From Bacteroidota bacterium (GTDB lineage: Bacteria; Bacteroidota; Bacteroidia; Chitinophagales; Chitinophagaceae), in contig JAFEAF010000001.1 of assembly GCA_018266555.1 (NCBI GenBank), forward strand, positions 1 to 64,000: a DNA stretch of 64,000 nt, in the 5' to 3' direction. Every line of letters begins with the position of its first letter. Within the stretch, counting starts at the first letter, position 1. This document shows positions 1-9,378 of the stretch, in pieces. The notes beneath the pieces were generated by a model. That model was not told where the DNA came from, ran no database searches, and saw only the letters and a list, made by a program, of their open reading frames with translations. The translations under genes and the position numbers were made by a program.

Positions 1-210
1 TGCCGACCGGTTTGACTTGGAAAAATAAAATTAATTAATTATTTAAACGTGTATTAACGTCGAAAAGGTTTAGGAGCTAACAGATTTTTTTCAATAAATG
101 AAATTCATTGTACTGATCAATAAAAACGAGATGCTCAAAAATTTATTTCTGAGTGAATAGATATTCTTAAGAAAAATATATTCTGCTCTTACAAATTTTA
201 TCTTTTCAGA

Positions 211-1233
211 TTAAAACCTGGGACAAAGTGTAGAGTTCTGAGTTGATTTGTATTTATTCAAAAACCCGATATAAGAAACAGACATTTCAAATCCACCACG
301 CCCATAGCTGGATGTTTTGAGTGGAGAAACATTAACATCATAGCTAAGCACTACTGAAAAAGGAGCATAATCCAGTTTTACTACCGGTATCAAAGCATCA
401 TTCCAGCGCATAAACATTCCACCATGAATGGTATAATCGGGACGATCAGGATCTTCCCCTAACTTAAATCCATACATAGCCCCGGCCACTGTTTCGTTGA
501 ATCCATTTTGCATAGAATGATCTGCCTGAATGGTGAGGTAACTATAATCAGTTACTTCAAATTTGAATCCCCCTGAAAAAACCCATTTCGATGGTAACTG
601 AATATTGGCTGCCTTGTAAAAAGAATTTCTGGGATGATTGAAATGATGATACGCAGCGCCGACAAAAAAATTATTGTTGGGATTATCATTTAATGACGAG
701 TTATAGCTCATGCCAACACTACCATCAAGAAAAGTGTAACTGGCAGTCTGAAGTGATTCGCCATCACCCAGGCCATTATACGTACTGTTGGTGGTTATTT
801 TTGATCTGTCGAAATATTGTTGCACTACTCCGCCCATAAAACCTAATGACAAATAACGATTTTTTTCATTGCTTAATGATTTGTGATAATTAAAAGCAGG
901 CAGCAATTGAGTTGTTGTCCATCCAATGGTTCCGGCACGGTCGTACAAAATTTCCAGGCCGGCTGTCATGAAATCATTGGATTTACCAACAGGCATTTTA
1001 TATTCAGCATTTAAAGATCCGGTGCGGTATGCATTTGTCAGGCTGTTCCATTGATCTCTATAAACCGCCTGCGCTCTTACATCTCCCGTAAAAATTCCTG
1101 CAAGTGATGGGTTTCTTAATAATGGCGTCTCAAAAAATTGCGAAAAATGAATATCCTGTGCAGGCGCTATTTTCCATAAAGCCTGTACAAGAAACAAAAA
1201 GCAAACGATTTTTATTTTTTTCAAAAACGTCAT
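211..1233 (-). CDS. PorP/SprF family type IX secretion-associated outer-membrane protein
   Basis: The 340-residue product has a signal peptide (hydrophobic residues about 10-25, ending APAQ) followed by the family's typical opening, an HFSQFFETPLLRNPSLAG segment. The rest reads as alternating short beta strands, as expected for an outer-membrane barrel. In Flavobacterium, SprF is needed for secretion of the adhesin SprB, and PorP/SprF relatives are often encoded beside large surface proteins with type-B C-terminal sorting domains. Here the gene lies 9 bp downstream of such a protein on the same strand, so the two are probably co-transcribed and functionally paired. The start is an ATG. The family call is firm; the specific partnership is inferred from context. 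Confidence 0.93.
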   Translation of the reverse strand: MTFLKKIKIVCFLFLVQALWKIAPAQDIHFSQFFETPLLRNPSLAGIFTGDVRAQAVYRDQWNSLTNAYRTGSLNAEYKMPVGKSNDFMTAGLEILYDRAGTIGWTTTQLLPAFNYHKSLSNEKNRYLSLGFMGGVVQQYFDRSKITTNSTYNGLGDGESLQTASYTFLDGSVGMSYNSSLNDNPNNNFFVGAAYHHFNHPRNSFYKAANIQLPSKWVFSGGFKFEVTDYSYLTIQADHSMQNGFNETVAGAMYGFKLGEDPDRPDYTIHGGMFMRWNDALIPVVKLDYAPFSVVLSYDVNVSPLKTSSYGRGGFEMSVSYIGFLNKYKSTQNSTLCPRF

Positions 1234-1242
1234 TTTTATTTT

Positions 1243-4200
1243 TTAAAGTATCAAGGCTACATTGCCATCCAGCTTAATCACATCACCATTGTCACAATAC
1301 ACTTCCACCTGGTACACATACACCCCCGCTTGTGGTTTTTTGCCTTTATACGTTCCATTCCAGCCATACAACGGATCATTGACCGGAAAATTATTCTGTT
1401 CAAAAACCACTTCGCCCCAACGATCAAAAATGCGAAGTGATTTCACACGGTCAAGTCCCCTGCCTCTTGGATAAAATATATCATTACTACCATCACCATT
1501 GGGAGAAAAAGTATTCGGCATAAATAAATTAGCGTTCTTGCAAATCACAATGATATGAATCAAAGCAGTATTCACACATCCGTTTTGATCGGTGAATGTG
1601 ACCGTGTAATCTGTATTGAACTTAGGGCTTGCTATGGGTTGCGGGCAATTGGTACAACTTAATCCTAATGACGGCGACCACACCCAATTAATTGTGTTGG
1701 CAGAATAAGTAGCCGGGATTGTTGCTGGAAATCCGTTTTGAATGGTCATGGTACCGGGTAGGGTAACGGTGGGTAAAGGATAAATAATAATATTTTGTTG
1801 TGCTGTGTCTTTACATCCGCTACTATTGGTGGCGATGGCGGAAACTGTAAAGTTTCCTGCTACTGAATAAGTTTGCACAGGAGGGTTTTGTAATATTGAA
1901 TTATTTCCGTTTGGAAAATTCCACAGCCAGGTGACTATTGATGTATCAGGAAAATTAAAAATCCCTGAATGTAACAACGAAGAATTAATACAGGCTGCGG
2001 TATCCCCTGCAATAGCAATGGAAGGGCTTTGCACGATTTTTATAGCATTGGTTAAAGTAACTATATCGCTGCAACCACTCTGAGTTTGTACGGACAATGA
2101 CACGGAATAATTTCCCGGGGCATTATATTGGTGAACCGGGTTTTGTAACGAGGAGGTTGTTCCATCGCCAAAATTCCAGAAGTAACTTATTACCGGATCA
2201 TTGAAAGTGGTAGAGTCGGTAAAGTTAACAGGCCCGCTATCGCATAAAAGATTTTTATCGAATCCGAATTTTGCATTAGCGCCAATGAGATGAATAGTAT
2301 CAGCACCTGCAACGGGAATTAAACAACCCGAAGGGTCCTGAAGAATAATCTTTGGCAAAAAATCACCATAAGAATTATATGTATGAGTTGTTGACGGGGA
2401 ATTAGTGGTTTGAGATGTGCCATCACCAAAATCCCAGAGATAAGTAAACGGCCCTTGCGTGAATGCCGCGAAATTTACCGATAAGGGTTTGCATCCACTT
2501 ATTGGCAAATAATCAATTCGGGAACCGGCAGTGTCATATACAGTTATTGTTTTGTACGTAGTATCTGTACATCCGCCCCGGCTTGTTGCAACCAGCATGA
2601 CGGAATAAGATCCTGGTAAAGAATAATAATGGACCGGGTTTGTCAAGGTAGAATTCCCCGGGTTGAAATTCCAGAACAATGATGAATAATAGGTTGATGT
2701 GTTTGTGAACTGAACTTGCAGGGGAACGCAGGAACTGACTGAATCACTTACCGTAAAACTGGCAACAGGGCTTTCAACGTGTACGTAAAGATTTTTTATC
2801 AGTGAATCGGCACAACCTACCGAATCGTTGATTCTTAATTTAACTGTATAATTACCCGGTGTGATATAATTGTGGTTAACAGTGGGAGTGCCAATTGTGT
2901 TTGTGCTGGCCCCATCGCCGAAATCCCAGAAACTATTTATTGGAAATATGGAGGTAGAATTATTTTTAAACATAACGGTAGCCCCGGGACAGGTTATTGA
3001 ATCAATAGCAAGAAACAAGGAACGAGGGGCTGATATAATTATTAAATTTGATTTAGTAAGACTATCCATACAACCTGCGGCATCGGTCACTTTAAGTTTT
3101 ACAGAATAAGTTCCTACTGTATTGTAGATATGTTGAAATGGCGGACTGTTGAAAGTTTGAACTGTACCATCGCCAAAATCCCATTGCCAGCTAACAATAT
3201 TGTTGATACCATCATTTGACGAAAGATCATTGAAAATGGTAGTTAGTCCAATACAGCCGGATGTGTCTATTGCCGAAAAATTGGCAATGGGTCCGTTAAC
3301 CCTGAAATAGTTTATTTTGATTGTAGTATCCTGGCATCCGTTTATATCTTTTGTGACGAGGGTAACTGTGTAGGTTCCGGAGTTATTATAAATATGGTTT
3401 ATGGAAGGAAGTGTGGTTGTTGTTGTAAAGCCATCACCAAAATTCCAGAAATACGTTGCAATATTGGAAGGGGTAATACTTGTAGCTGTAAAAGTTGAAA
3501 ATGCCGGTTTGCAACCTGATGTTGCAGTAGAAGTGAAATCAGGAGTTTCGTCTATGGCATGAATTATATGCGTTATAGTATTGGAACAGGTGCCATTGGT
3601 TACAGTCAACGATACTATATAATTGCCCAATGCCGGAAAATTATGAATAGGGTTTTGCAAGTTTGAAGTTGGGCTGCCATCACCAAAATCCCATAGCCAG
3701 GAAACGGCGCCGGTGGATTGATCCGTAAATGAAAATTCTGTCCGGTTTGAACAATTAGCTGCAAAGTTGAAATTAGCAACAGGCGGCAGCACGGTGATAT
3801 AATTGTTTTTAGTCATGGTACCGGGGCAACCGTTATTGCTAGCTACTAACGTCACAGTATATACACCCGGCATTGCATAAATATGACTGGGATTTTGAAT
3901 AAGAGAAATGGTGCCATCACCAAAACTCCATAACCACTGGTCTGCCGGAACTGAAATATCTGTAAATTGAACAGGTTGTAAGGAGCATTGGGTAAGCGGA
4001 GATACGGTGAAATCTACAACAGGATTGGTTCCTACCCTGACAGCGTTGTTTATCAGCAGGGTGTCTGTGCACCCGGTACTGGTGGTGATGATAAGCGATA
4101 CATTATATGTTCCTTGTGTATTATACGTATGAACAGGAGTAGCAACTGTCGAAGTAGAACCATCGCCAAAATCCCATAAATAGGAAGTGACAATATCCAG

Positions 4201-5613
4201 CGCATTAATAGTTGCAACCGGCGATATGGTGAATGGGATGCAGCCATGAGTTGGCAATGAAGGAATGCTTATTGTTGCTTTTTGAATTTTAATAAAATTA
4301 TTTTTTGTAATGGAGTCGGTGCATCCGAATGAATTGGTGACTATGAGCGTTACATTATAATTTCCATAATTGTTATAAGTGTGTACCGGGTTTTGCAATG
4401 CAGAGGTAGTACCATCACCAAAATTCCATTGCCAGCTTACTGCACCGGTTGATTGATCCTGGAAGTTAACTGTTAAAGGGGGTTGACAACTTATTGTATC
4501 TAAAGAGCTGAAGTCAGGAACCGGCAATGGATTAACGATAATATTTTGCGAAACAGAATCATTACAGTTGGAATAGGTATTTAATAGTCTAATGGTATAG
4601 GTACCGGCGGTACTATAAGTATGGGATGGATTTGTCAAAGTTGAAGTCCCGCCATCCCCAAAATTCCAATTGGAACTGCCCGGTGGAGGAGTTGAAGTAT
4701 TGTTGAAAGTAACCGGAGCATTAACACAGACACTGGCTGGAGAATTAAAGGAAGTGGTAATCCCGCCAATGACAACAGGTATTGCAGACCGAAGCGTATC
4801 ACTGCAACCACTCGAACTCGTTGTGGCAAGCATAACCGTGTAGCTACCTGGGGCTATATAAGTATGCATTGGATTTTGCAAGACAGATGTGTTTCCGTCT
4901 CCAAAATCCCAAAACCAGTTCAACACTCCGGGTCCGGTGGAGTTATTGGTAAAAGTAATATCAGCCGGAGGACGACAAACCGCAGGAAGAGTATTTGAAA
5001 AAGCCGAGCGAACACCCGGAGCAACTGTAACATAATTGGCGATGCTCAATACTTTACTGCATCCTTTATCATTTATAACTTTCAAGGTTACAGGAAATGT
5101 TCCGGAAGATGTATATAAAATTGAAGGGTTTTGCAAGGTAGAAGTTTGACCATTCCCAAAGTCCCATTGCCAGCTTACATTGGTATTTCCTGATCCAGCA
5201 GTGGATTGATCCGTGAATTGTACATGCAGGGGAAAACATCCTGATGTATTAGATGCATTAAAAGAAACTGTCGGTGCTTCATAAACTGTAATGTATTGAG
5301 TGCGGATTAATGTATTACTTCCACTTGAATTGGTTACCGTTAACCTTACTGTATATTGTCCCGGAGTAAAATAGGAGGCTGACGGGTTTTGAAGCGATGA
5401 AGTATTTCCATTTCCAAAATCCCATTGCCAGGATGTGGGGCTACCGCTGGAAAGGTCCTGGAAGCTGACAAATAATGGCGAACACCCGGCCAGTGGAGAT
5501 GCCGTGAAATTTGCTGAAGGTAATTGGCTGACTGCGGGAAAAATGCAAAACAGGTACGCAACTACGAAGGTGATAATTGATTTTAAAAGGGTATAGCGAT
5601 TTGTTTTGGTCAA
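1243..5613 (-). CDS. Giant PKD-repeat surface protein with gliding-type (type IX) C-terminal sorting domain
   Basis: The 1456-residue exported protein has a signal peptide (residues about 10-30) and then about 15 tandem PKD-like domains. Each carries a W-x-F/W-G-D/N-G type core (for example WQWDFGNG, WNFGDGTTS) and a Y-x-V-x-L strand. The last 90 residues match the gliding motility-associated C-terminal family (CHU_C/TIGR04131 type): FSPNGDGSNDIFYP, then IFDRWGEVVF, then a W-N-G-x-Y segment and a terminal strand. Such domains direct export by the type IX system. Repeats of this kind usually build long adhesive stalks, but no enzymatic domain is visible and the ligand is unknown. The start is TTG: the in-frame upstream stretch reaches a stop at 5650-5652 without an ATG, and the signal peptide requires this start. 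The SprF-like gene follows directly. Confidence 0.93.
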   Translation of the reverse strand: MTKTNRYTLLKSIITFVVAYLFCIFPAVSQLPSANFTASPLAGCSPLFVSFQDLSSGSPTSWQWDFGNGNTSSLQNPSASYFTPGQYTVRLTVTNSSGSNTLIRTQYITVYEAPTVSFNASNTSGCFPLHVQFTDQSTAGSGNTNVSWQWDFGNGQTSTLQNPSILYTSSGTFPVTLKVINDKGCSKVLSIANYVTVAPGVRSAFSNTLPAVCRPPADITFTNNSTGPGVLNWFWDFGDGNTSVLQNPMHTYIAPGSYTVMLATTSSSGCSDTLRSAIPVVIGGITTSFNSPASVCVNAPVTFNNTSTPPPGSSNWNFGDGGTSTLTNPSHTYSTAGTYTIRLLNTYSNCNDSVSQNIIVNPLPVPDFSSLDTISCQPPLTVNFQDQSTGAVSWQWNFGDGTTSALQNPVHTYNNYGNYNVTLIVTNSFGCTDSITKNNFIKIQKATISIPSLPTHGCIPFTISPVATINALDIVTSYLWDFGDGSTSTVATPVHTYNTQGTYNVSLIITTSTGCTDTLLINNAVRVGTNPVVDFTVSPLTQCSLQPVQFTDISVPADQWLWSFGDGTISLIQNPSHIYAMPGVYTVTLVASNNGCPGTMTKNNYITVLPPVANFNFAANCSNRTEFSFTDQSTGAVSWLWDFGDGSPTSNLQNPIHNFPALGNYIVSLTVTNGTCSNTITHIIHAIDETPDFTSTATSGCKPAFSTFTATSITPSNIATYFWNFGDGFTTTTTLPSINHIYNNSGTYTVTLVTKDINGCQDTTIKINYFRVNGPIANFSAIDTSGCIGLTTIFNDLSSNDGINNIVSWQWDFGDGTVQTFNSPPFQHIYNTVGTYSVKLKVTDAAGCMDSLTKSNLIIISAPRSLFLAIDSITCPGATVMFKNNSTSIFPINSFWDFGDGASTNTIGTPTVNHNYITPGNYTVKLRINDSVGCADSLIKNLYVHVESPVASFTVSDSVSSCVPLQVQFTNTSTYYSSLFWNFNPGNSTLTNPVHYYSLPGSYSVMLVATSRGGCTDTTYKTITVYDTAGSRIDYLPISGCKPLSVNFAAFTQGPFTYLWDFGDGTSQTTNSPSTTHTYNSYGDFLPKIILQDPSGCLIPVAGADTIHLIGANAKFGFDKNLLCDSGPVNFTDSTTFNDPVISYFWNFGDGTTSSLQNPVHQYNAPGNYSVSLSVQTQSGCSDIVTLTNAIKIVQSPSIAIAGDTAACINSSLLHSGIFNFPDTSIVTWLWNFPNGNNSILQNPPVQTYSVAGNFTVSAIATNSSGCKDTAQQNIIIYPLPTVTLPGTMTIQNGFPATIPATYSANTINWVWSPSLGLSCTNCPQPIASPKFNTDYTVTFTDQNGCVNTALIHIIVICKNANLFMPNTFSPNGDGSNDIFYPRGRGLDRVKSLRIFDRWGEVVFEQNNFPVNDPLYGWNGTYKGKKPQAGVYVYQVEVYCDNGDVIKLDGNVALIL

Positions 5614-5773
5614 AAGAAAAGGGTTTAATAGTGCTTTATCAGGAATTTTTTAGCTGTAAAATGTTTCCTTACTCAAATATCTGTCATTTGTAAACGAAGT
5701 GTGCAGGCATTCTATTTTAATGTGGATAAGACATTTTTGTGATAAGAACGTTTAATACGAATTCCTGGGCTTT

Positions 5774-6184
5774 TTATTGTTTGTCAAGCCGCATTCTTTT
5801 GGTTTCCGTTCCGTTGGTTTGAGAGGCGACTACATAGGTCCAACTGTTATCATCAATATGCCAGTTTCCGTTAACCAGGCTTAGTGGAGAAATGGCCCCG
5901 GGAAAATTTGCCCAGGTTGTCATCGTGGAGGCGCTTCCATCCCAGGTTCCTGTTTTATCAACGGTTCCGTTTTTGATGGCATCCACCGTTTTGTTGCTGT
6001 AATATTGAAATTTATAGGCGGAAAAGCTGGAAGTAATATCACTGCCGTTATCGGTAAAGCTGGTTATCACCCATTGGCCATTGGTCATGGCAGATATAAT
6101 CGCATCCTGGGCAATACGTTCTATGGTTTTCTTGCAGGAAGAAAAAAGGAATAAAACAGCTAATGAGATCAAAATTTTTCTCAT
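5774..6184 (-). CDS. Putative lipoprotein, lipocalin-like
   Basis: The 136-residue protein begins with a short lipoprotein signal ending LFLFSSC, so the mature protein is probably lipid-anchored at Cys17. The remainder (GQWVITSFTDNGSDIT, then a YYSNKTVDAI strand, then WHIDDNSWTY) resembles the small lipocalin-like lipoproteins common in Bacteroidota, in which a W-x-I/V start strand opens a small barrel. The role is unknown. It stands alone between the PKD protein and a DinB-like gene, both on the same strand but well separated, so it is probably its own transcription unit. Confidence 0.75.
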   Translation of the reverse strand: MRKILISLAVLFLFSSCKKTIERIAQDAIISAMTNGQWVITSFTDNGSDITSSFSAYKFQYYSNKTVDAIKNGTVDKTGTWDGSASTMTTWANFPGAISPLSLVNGNWHIDDNSWTYVVASQTNGTETKRMRLDKQ

Positions 6185-6317
6185 AACACTTATTGATCAC
6201 AAAATAAGATTAACCCCGTGCTTGTCCAATAGTTGTTTTACTAACCAAAAATGTAATTACTGAAGTGGAACATGGGCTCATCAAAAATAAACGTCAAAAG
6301 AGTCTTATGTAAACGAA

Positions 6318-6349
6318 AAGCCCCTCATCCATAAAGGATTTCGGGGCTT
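6318..6349 (-). terminator. Stem-loop terminator downstream of the DinB-like gene
   Basis: A 7-bp arm AAGCCCC (6318-6324) pairs with GGGGCTT (6343-6349), with an inner ATCC/GGAT pair and an A-rich loop. Read on the minus strand it is followed by CTTTTCGTTT. It lies about 35 bp beyond the stop of the minus-strand DinB-like gene, which fits a rho-independent terminator. A T-rich stretch also follows on the plus strand. Confidence 0.75.
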
Positions 6350-6384
6350 AGGTTTTTCAACCTTGAGTTATTTTATAATTCCAC

Positions 6385-7008
6385 TTACCTGGGAGGAAAA
6401 TTTGGATTGGCTTTCAACTCCTTTATCTGTTTTATATGGCGGTTGCTATGTGAACCCATCATCAGGCAAAACTGGTACCCATCAATCCATCCAAAAGGCA
6501 TTTGAACTACATGGTCCCGTAAATCCTCCGTGCTAAATTTCAAGTATTTAATCAGTTTTGCTCTTTGAAGCATAAATGCTTCAAGGGAAGCATCAACGGA
6601 TTTGAAAGGTACATTTTTTGTATGGGTAGATTCCGGTTCACATAAGTCTGAGGACGGGTCTTCCATTTTAGCAATCAATTGTTCATCAGTGAGAGTTATA
6701 AACGCTCTTTTTTCAGGGTTAGGAGCATTTTTCATAATGGTCTCAAAAAGATCCCATGATTTTTTTTCGGATGAAGAAATATGATACAGGTATTGTTTAA
6801 CAGTCCAGCCATTTGAAGAGTGTTTGAAATTTAATTGGCGTTCAGAAAAGCCTTCGGTAACTTTAAAAAGTTCAGCCCGCCCGTCTTTCATCAAATTAAT
6901 TACGTATTTCCTTTCTTTCTGGGAAAGAGAAGTGTTATTTAAAGTTCCTGCCAGGCCTGTAATCACCAATAAAGTGAGCAGCAGGCGACCTTGGGTTCTT
7001 TTCAGCAT
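6385..7008 (-). CDS. DinB-like four-helix-bundle protein
   Basis: The 207-residue protein has an N-terminal hydrophobic segment (about 9-25) that could be a signal peptide or anchor. A DinB-fold body follows, with typical helix motifs: NGWTVKQYLYHISSSEK (a candidate metal-ligand His in the YHIS motif) and SHSNRHIKQIKEL near the C-terminus (two further His). Members of this superfamily, including YfiT/DinB and thiol-dependent transferases, bind a metal through three His. The substrate here cannot be told from sequence. An export signal is less usual for the family. It is likely monocistronic, with a terminator at 6318-6349. Confidence 0.8.
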   Translation of the reverse strand: MLKRTQGRLLLTLLVITGLAGTLNNTSLSQKERKYVINLMKDGRAELFKVTEGFSERQLNFKHSSNGWTVKQYLYHISSSEKKSWDLFETIMKNAPNPEKRAFITLTDEQLIAKMEDPSSDLCEPESTHTKNVPFKSVDASLEAFMLQRAKLIKYLKFSTEDLRDHVVQMPFGWIDGYQFCLMMGSHSNRHIKQIKELKANPNFPPR

Positions 7009-7404
7009 TACGAGATTTTTTAGAGAAGATTCCAGGATAAGGAGTTATCCAAAGGGCGGGAAAGCGGCGAAAAGGTACAAAAGGATTTTGTTTTTGTGAA
7101 GAAAGATTTTCAAAATCTGCGATTATTTTAAATCCTATTTTTTACCAATCCTCCATACATGTCTTTTATACTTTGCATTATGATGAAAGCATAGGGGTCA
7201 ATAGCTCCAATTCATTATTCAGTTGGCTGATTTCCAAATGGGTTATGGCACAAATGAAATCTCACTATTAATTAATTTTACCTGTCTTTTTATATTGTCC
7301 AGAAAAAAACTGATGATATTTCGTTCTTGCCGCCCTATTTTATATATAAAGAACGATTAAAAGCATTGTAAAAGCCGATCCGGCCAAATGCTTAACTTTC
7401 ATTT
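7009..7404. other. Intergenic region, 396 bp, no gene seen
   Basis: This divergent gap separates the DinB-like gene (minus) from the Nif3-like gene (plus). I find no open frame with coding character and no tRNA-like fold. It holds a -7-like TAACTTTC at 7393-7400, four bases before the Nif3 start, and an 8-bp inverted repeat at 7321-7356 (described separately). The remainder is AT-rich without recognisable structure. Confidence 0.6.
7321..7356. repeat. 8-bp inverted repeat upstream of the Nif3-like gene
   Basis: TCGTTCTT (7321-7328) and AAGAACGA (7349-7356) are perfect complements separated by 20 bases containing a TATATATA run. The pair ends 48 bp before the start codon of the downstream gene, so it could be an operator or a 5'-leader hairpin. 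The pairing is exact but short, and no function is known. Confidence 0.4.
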
Positions 7405-8502
7405 ATGAAACTGAAGGAAATCATTTCTTTTCTTGAATCAAAGGCCCCGCCTTCTTTACAGGAGCATTATGATAACACCGGACTAATAACCGGCGAATTC
7501 ACCTGGGAATGTACAGGAGTTATCTGCACACTCGACGTTACTGAAGATGTGGTAAAAGAAGCGATTGAAAAAAAATGTAATCTCATTGTAGCACATCATC
7601 CTATTATTTTTGGAGGGCTAAAAAAAATCAACGGGAAAAATTATGTGGAAAAAACAATTATAGCTGCCATTAAAAAGGATATTGCCATTTATGCTATTCA
7701 TACCAACCTCGACAATATAATTTCAGGAGTAAACGGAAAAATTGCCGAACTGTTAGGGTTGAAAAACATTTCCATTCTTTTGCGAAAAGAAAATACGCTC
7801 AAGAAATTGTTTACCTATGTTCCCGTTGATAAAGCGGAGCCCTTACGCAAAGCCATTTTTGCTGCGGGTGCAGGGCATATCGGCAATTACAGCGAATGTA
7901 GTTTTAATACAGAAGGCATTGGCACTTTCAAAGCGGGTGCCGGAACCAATCCTTATGTCGGAAATATCGAAGAGCAGCATCATGAAAAAGAAACCAGGAT
8001 AGAAGTGATTTTCCCGGCGTGGCTTGAAGCAAACGTTATAGCAGCTATGAATTCTTCCCATCCTTATGAAGAAATAGCTTACGAAATTGTGGATATTTCT
8101 AACGATCACCAGGGAATCGGGAGCGGAATAATTGGCTACTTACCTGCCGCCATAAAAGAAACAGACTTTTTATCTCACATTAAACAACTTTTTAATGTCC
8201 CTGTCATCCGTCATACCCGGCTTTTAAACAAACCGGTGCAAAGAGTAGCGGTTTGCGGCGGAGCCGGAAGCTTTTTGGTTTCCAAAGCATTAGCCGCCGG
8301 CGCCGATGTTTATATCACGGCCGATATGAAATACCATGAGTTTTTTGATGCTAACGACCGGATGGTAATAACGGACATTGGCCATTTTGAAAGCGAGCAG
8401 TTTACCATTGACCTTTTGAAAGAAATTTTAGAGCAAAAATTCCCTACCTTTGCCGTCCTTAAAACCAGTGTGAAAACCAACCCTGTTAAGTACTTTGTGT
8501 GA
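7405..8502 (+). CDS. Nif3-like dinuclear metal centre protein
   Basis: The 365-residue protein belongs to the Nif3/YbgI (GTP cyclohydrolase I type 2 homologue) family. Visible metal-ligand motifs are AHHPIIFGG (residues about 63-71), HTNLDN (about 99-104) and the C-terminal DIGHFESEQ (about 327-335). As in many Bacteroidota homologues, a PII-like domain (roughly residues 130-230, with SHPYEEIAYEI) is inserted between the two halves of the core. Members form hexameric toroids with a two-metal site, but their physiological role is unsettled. The next gene starts 47 bp on, and the Nif3/zinc-ribbon pair recurs across Bacteroidota, suggesting a linked role. Confidence 0.92.
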   Translation: MKLKEIISFLESKAPPSLQEHYDNTGLITGEFTWECTGVICTLDVTEDVVKEAIEKKCNLIVAHHPIIFGGLKKINGKNYVEKTIIAAIKKDIAIYAIHTNLDNIISGVNGKIAELLGLKNISILLRKENTLKKLFTYVPVDKAEPLRKAIFAAGAGHIGNYSECSFNTEGIGTFKAGAGTNPYVGNIEEQHHEKETRIEVIFPAWLEANVIAAMNSSHPYEEIAYEIVDISNDHQGIGSGIIGYLPAAIKETDFLSHIKQLFNVPVIRHTRLLNKPVQRVAVCGGAGSFLVSKALAAGADVYITADMKYHEFFDANDRMVITDIGHFESEQFTIDLLKEILEQKFPTFAVLKTSVKTNPVKYFV

Positions 8503-8549
8503 ATGCTGAAACAGGATGGGCAATCTGAACAAAAAACTACAATCAATAC

Positions 8550-9305
8550 ATGGCAAACGTTAAAGAATTTTCAGTTGAAGAGAAACTCACTTCGCTGGTC
8601 ACTCTTCAAAAAATTGAAAGTAAACTGGATGAAATACATATTTTGAAAGGAGAACTACCGATGGAAGTCGCTGACCTGGAGGATGAAATTCATGGTTTGC
8701 ACTCCCGTCAAATGCGTATAGAAGAAGAAATTAACGGTGTGACTGAATTTATTGAACAAAAAAAGGAGGCCATAAAAGAAGCACAGGCATTGGTAAAAAA
8801 GTATGAAAAGCAAAGCACTAACGTAAAGAATAACCGTGAGTTTGAAGCCATCAACAAAGAAATTGAGATGCAGCAGTTGGAAGTGAAATTGGCTGAAAAA
8901 CATATTAAGGATGCAAACGAAGAGATTGCAGAAAAAGCGGTGACATTGGAGAAGGCAAAAAAAACTATCGGGGCGAAAGAAACCGTATTGAATACTAAGA
9001 AAAGTGAGTTAGAAAAAATAATTGCTGCTAATGAAAAGGAAGAAAAACATTTCAATAAGCTGGCTGCAGAAGCGAGGGAGCATGTGGACAGCCGCTTGCT
9101 GACTAGTTATGACAAGATCCGCTCAAGTTACAGGAACGGATTGGCAGTTGTTCCGGTGGAAAGAGATGCCTGCGGCGGTTGTTTTTACGCTATTCCCCCT
9201 CAAAAGCAAAGTGAAATTCGCCAGCGTAAAAAAGTGATGGTATGTGAAAACTGCGGACGCATCCTGATTGACGAAGATTTGAATAAAAACGTAACCATTC
9301 AATAA
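8550..9305 (+). CDS. Coiled-coil protein with C4-type zinc ribbon
   Basis: The 251-residue protein is mostly a long coiled coil (residues about 15-195, rich in K, E and A with heptad spacing). It ends in a zinc ribbon with Cys pairs CGGC (about residue 204) and CENC (about 225). This matches the C4-type zinc-ribbon family often encoded beside Nif3-like genes. Distant relatives are suggested to bind nucleic acids, but the function is not established. It is followed 28 bp later by a strong terminator, which closes the two-gene unit. Confidence 0.9.
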   Translation: MANVKEFSVEEKLTSLVTLQKIESKLDEIHILKGELPMEVADLEDEIHGLHSRQMRIEEEINGVTEFIEQKKEAIKEAQALVKKYEKQSTNVKNNREFEAINKEIEMQQLEVKLAEKHIKDANEEIAEKAVTLEKAKKTIGAKETVLNTKKSELEKIIAANEKEEKHFNKLAAEAREHVDSRLLTSYDKIRSSYRNGLAVVPVERDACGGCFYAIPPQKQSEIRQRKKVMVCENCGRILIDEDLNKNVTIQ

Positions 9306-9332
9306 GTTTATACAAACTATTTTTTTTGTTTT

Positions 9333-9359
9333 CCTCCTGCCCCGGGCAGGAGGTTTTTT
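9333..9359 (+). terminator. Strong rho-independent terminator after the Nif3/zinc-ribbon unit
   Basis: CCTCCTGCC (9333-9341) pairs perfectly with GGCAGGAGG (9345-9353) around a three-base loop and is followed directly by TTTTTTA. The stem is GC-rich in an otherwise AT-rich context. It separates the two-gene unit from recN, which must therefore have its own promoter or depend on read-through. Confidence 0.9.
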
Positions 9360-9378
9360 ATTTTAAATTGCAATCAGG

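Noticed and set aside
1-210. Possible gene at the left edge
   Set aside because: The stretch is AT-rich with frequent stops in all frames; no domain or RNA fold is visible.
2870-4829. Several short open frames on both strands inside the PKD gene
   Set aside because: They are shadows produced by the repeated PKD codons; none has a start context, signal or domain of its own.
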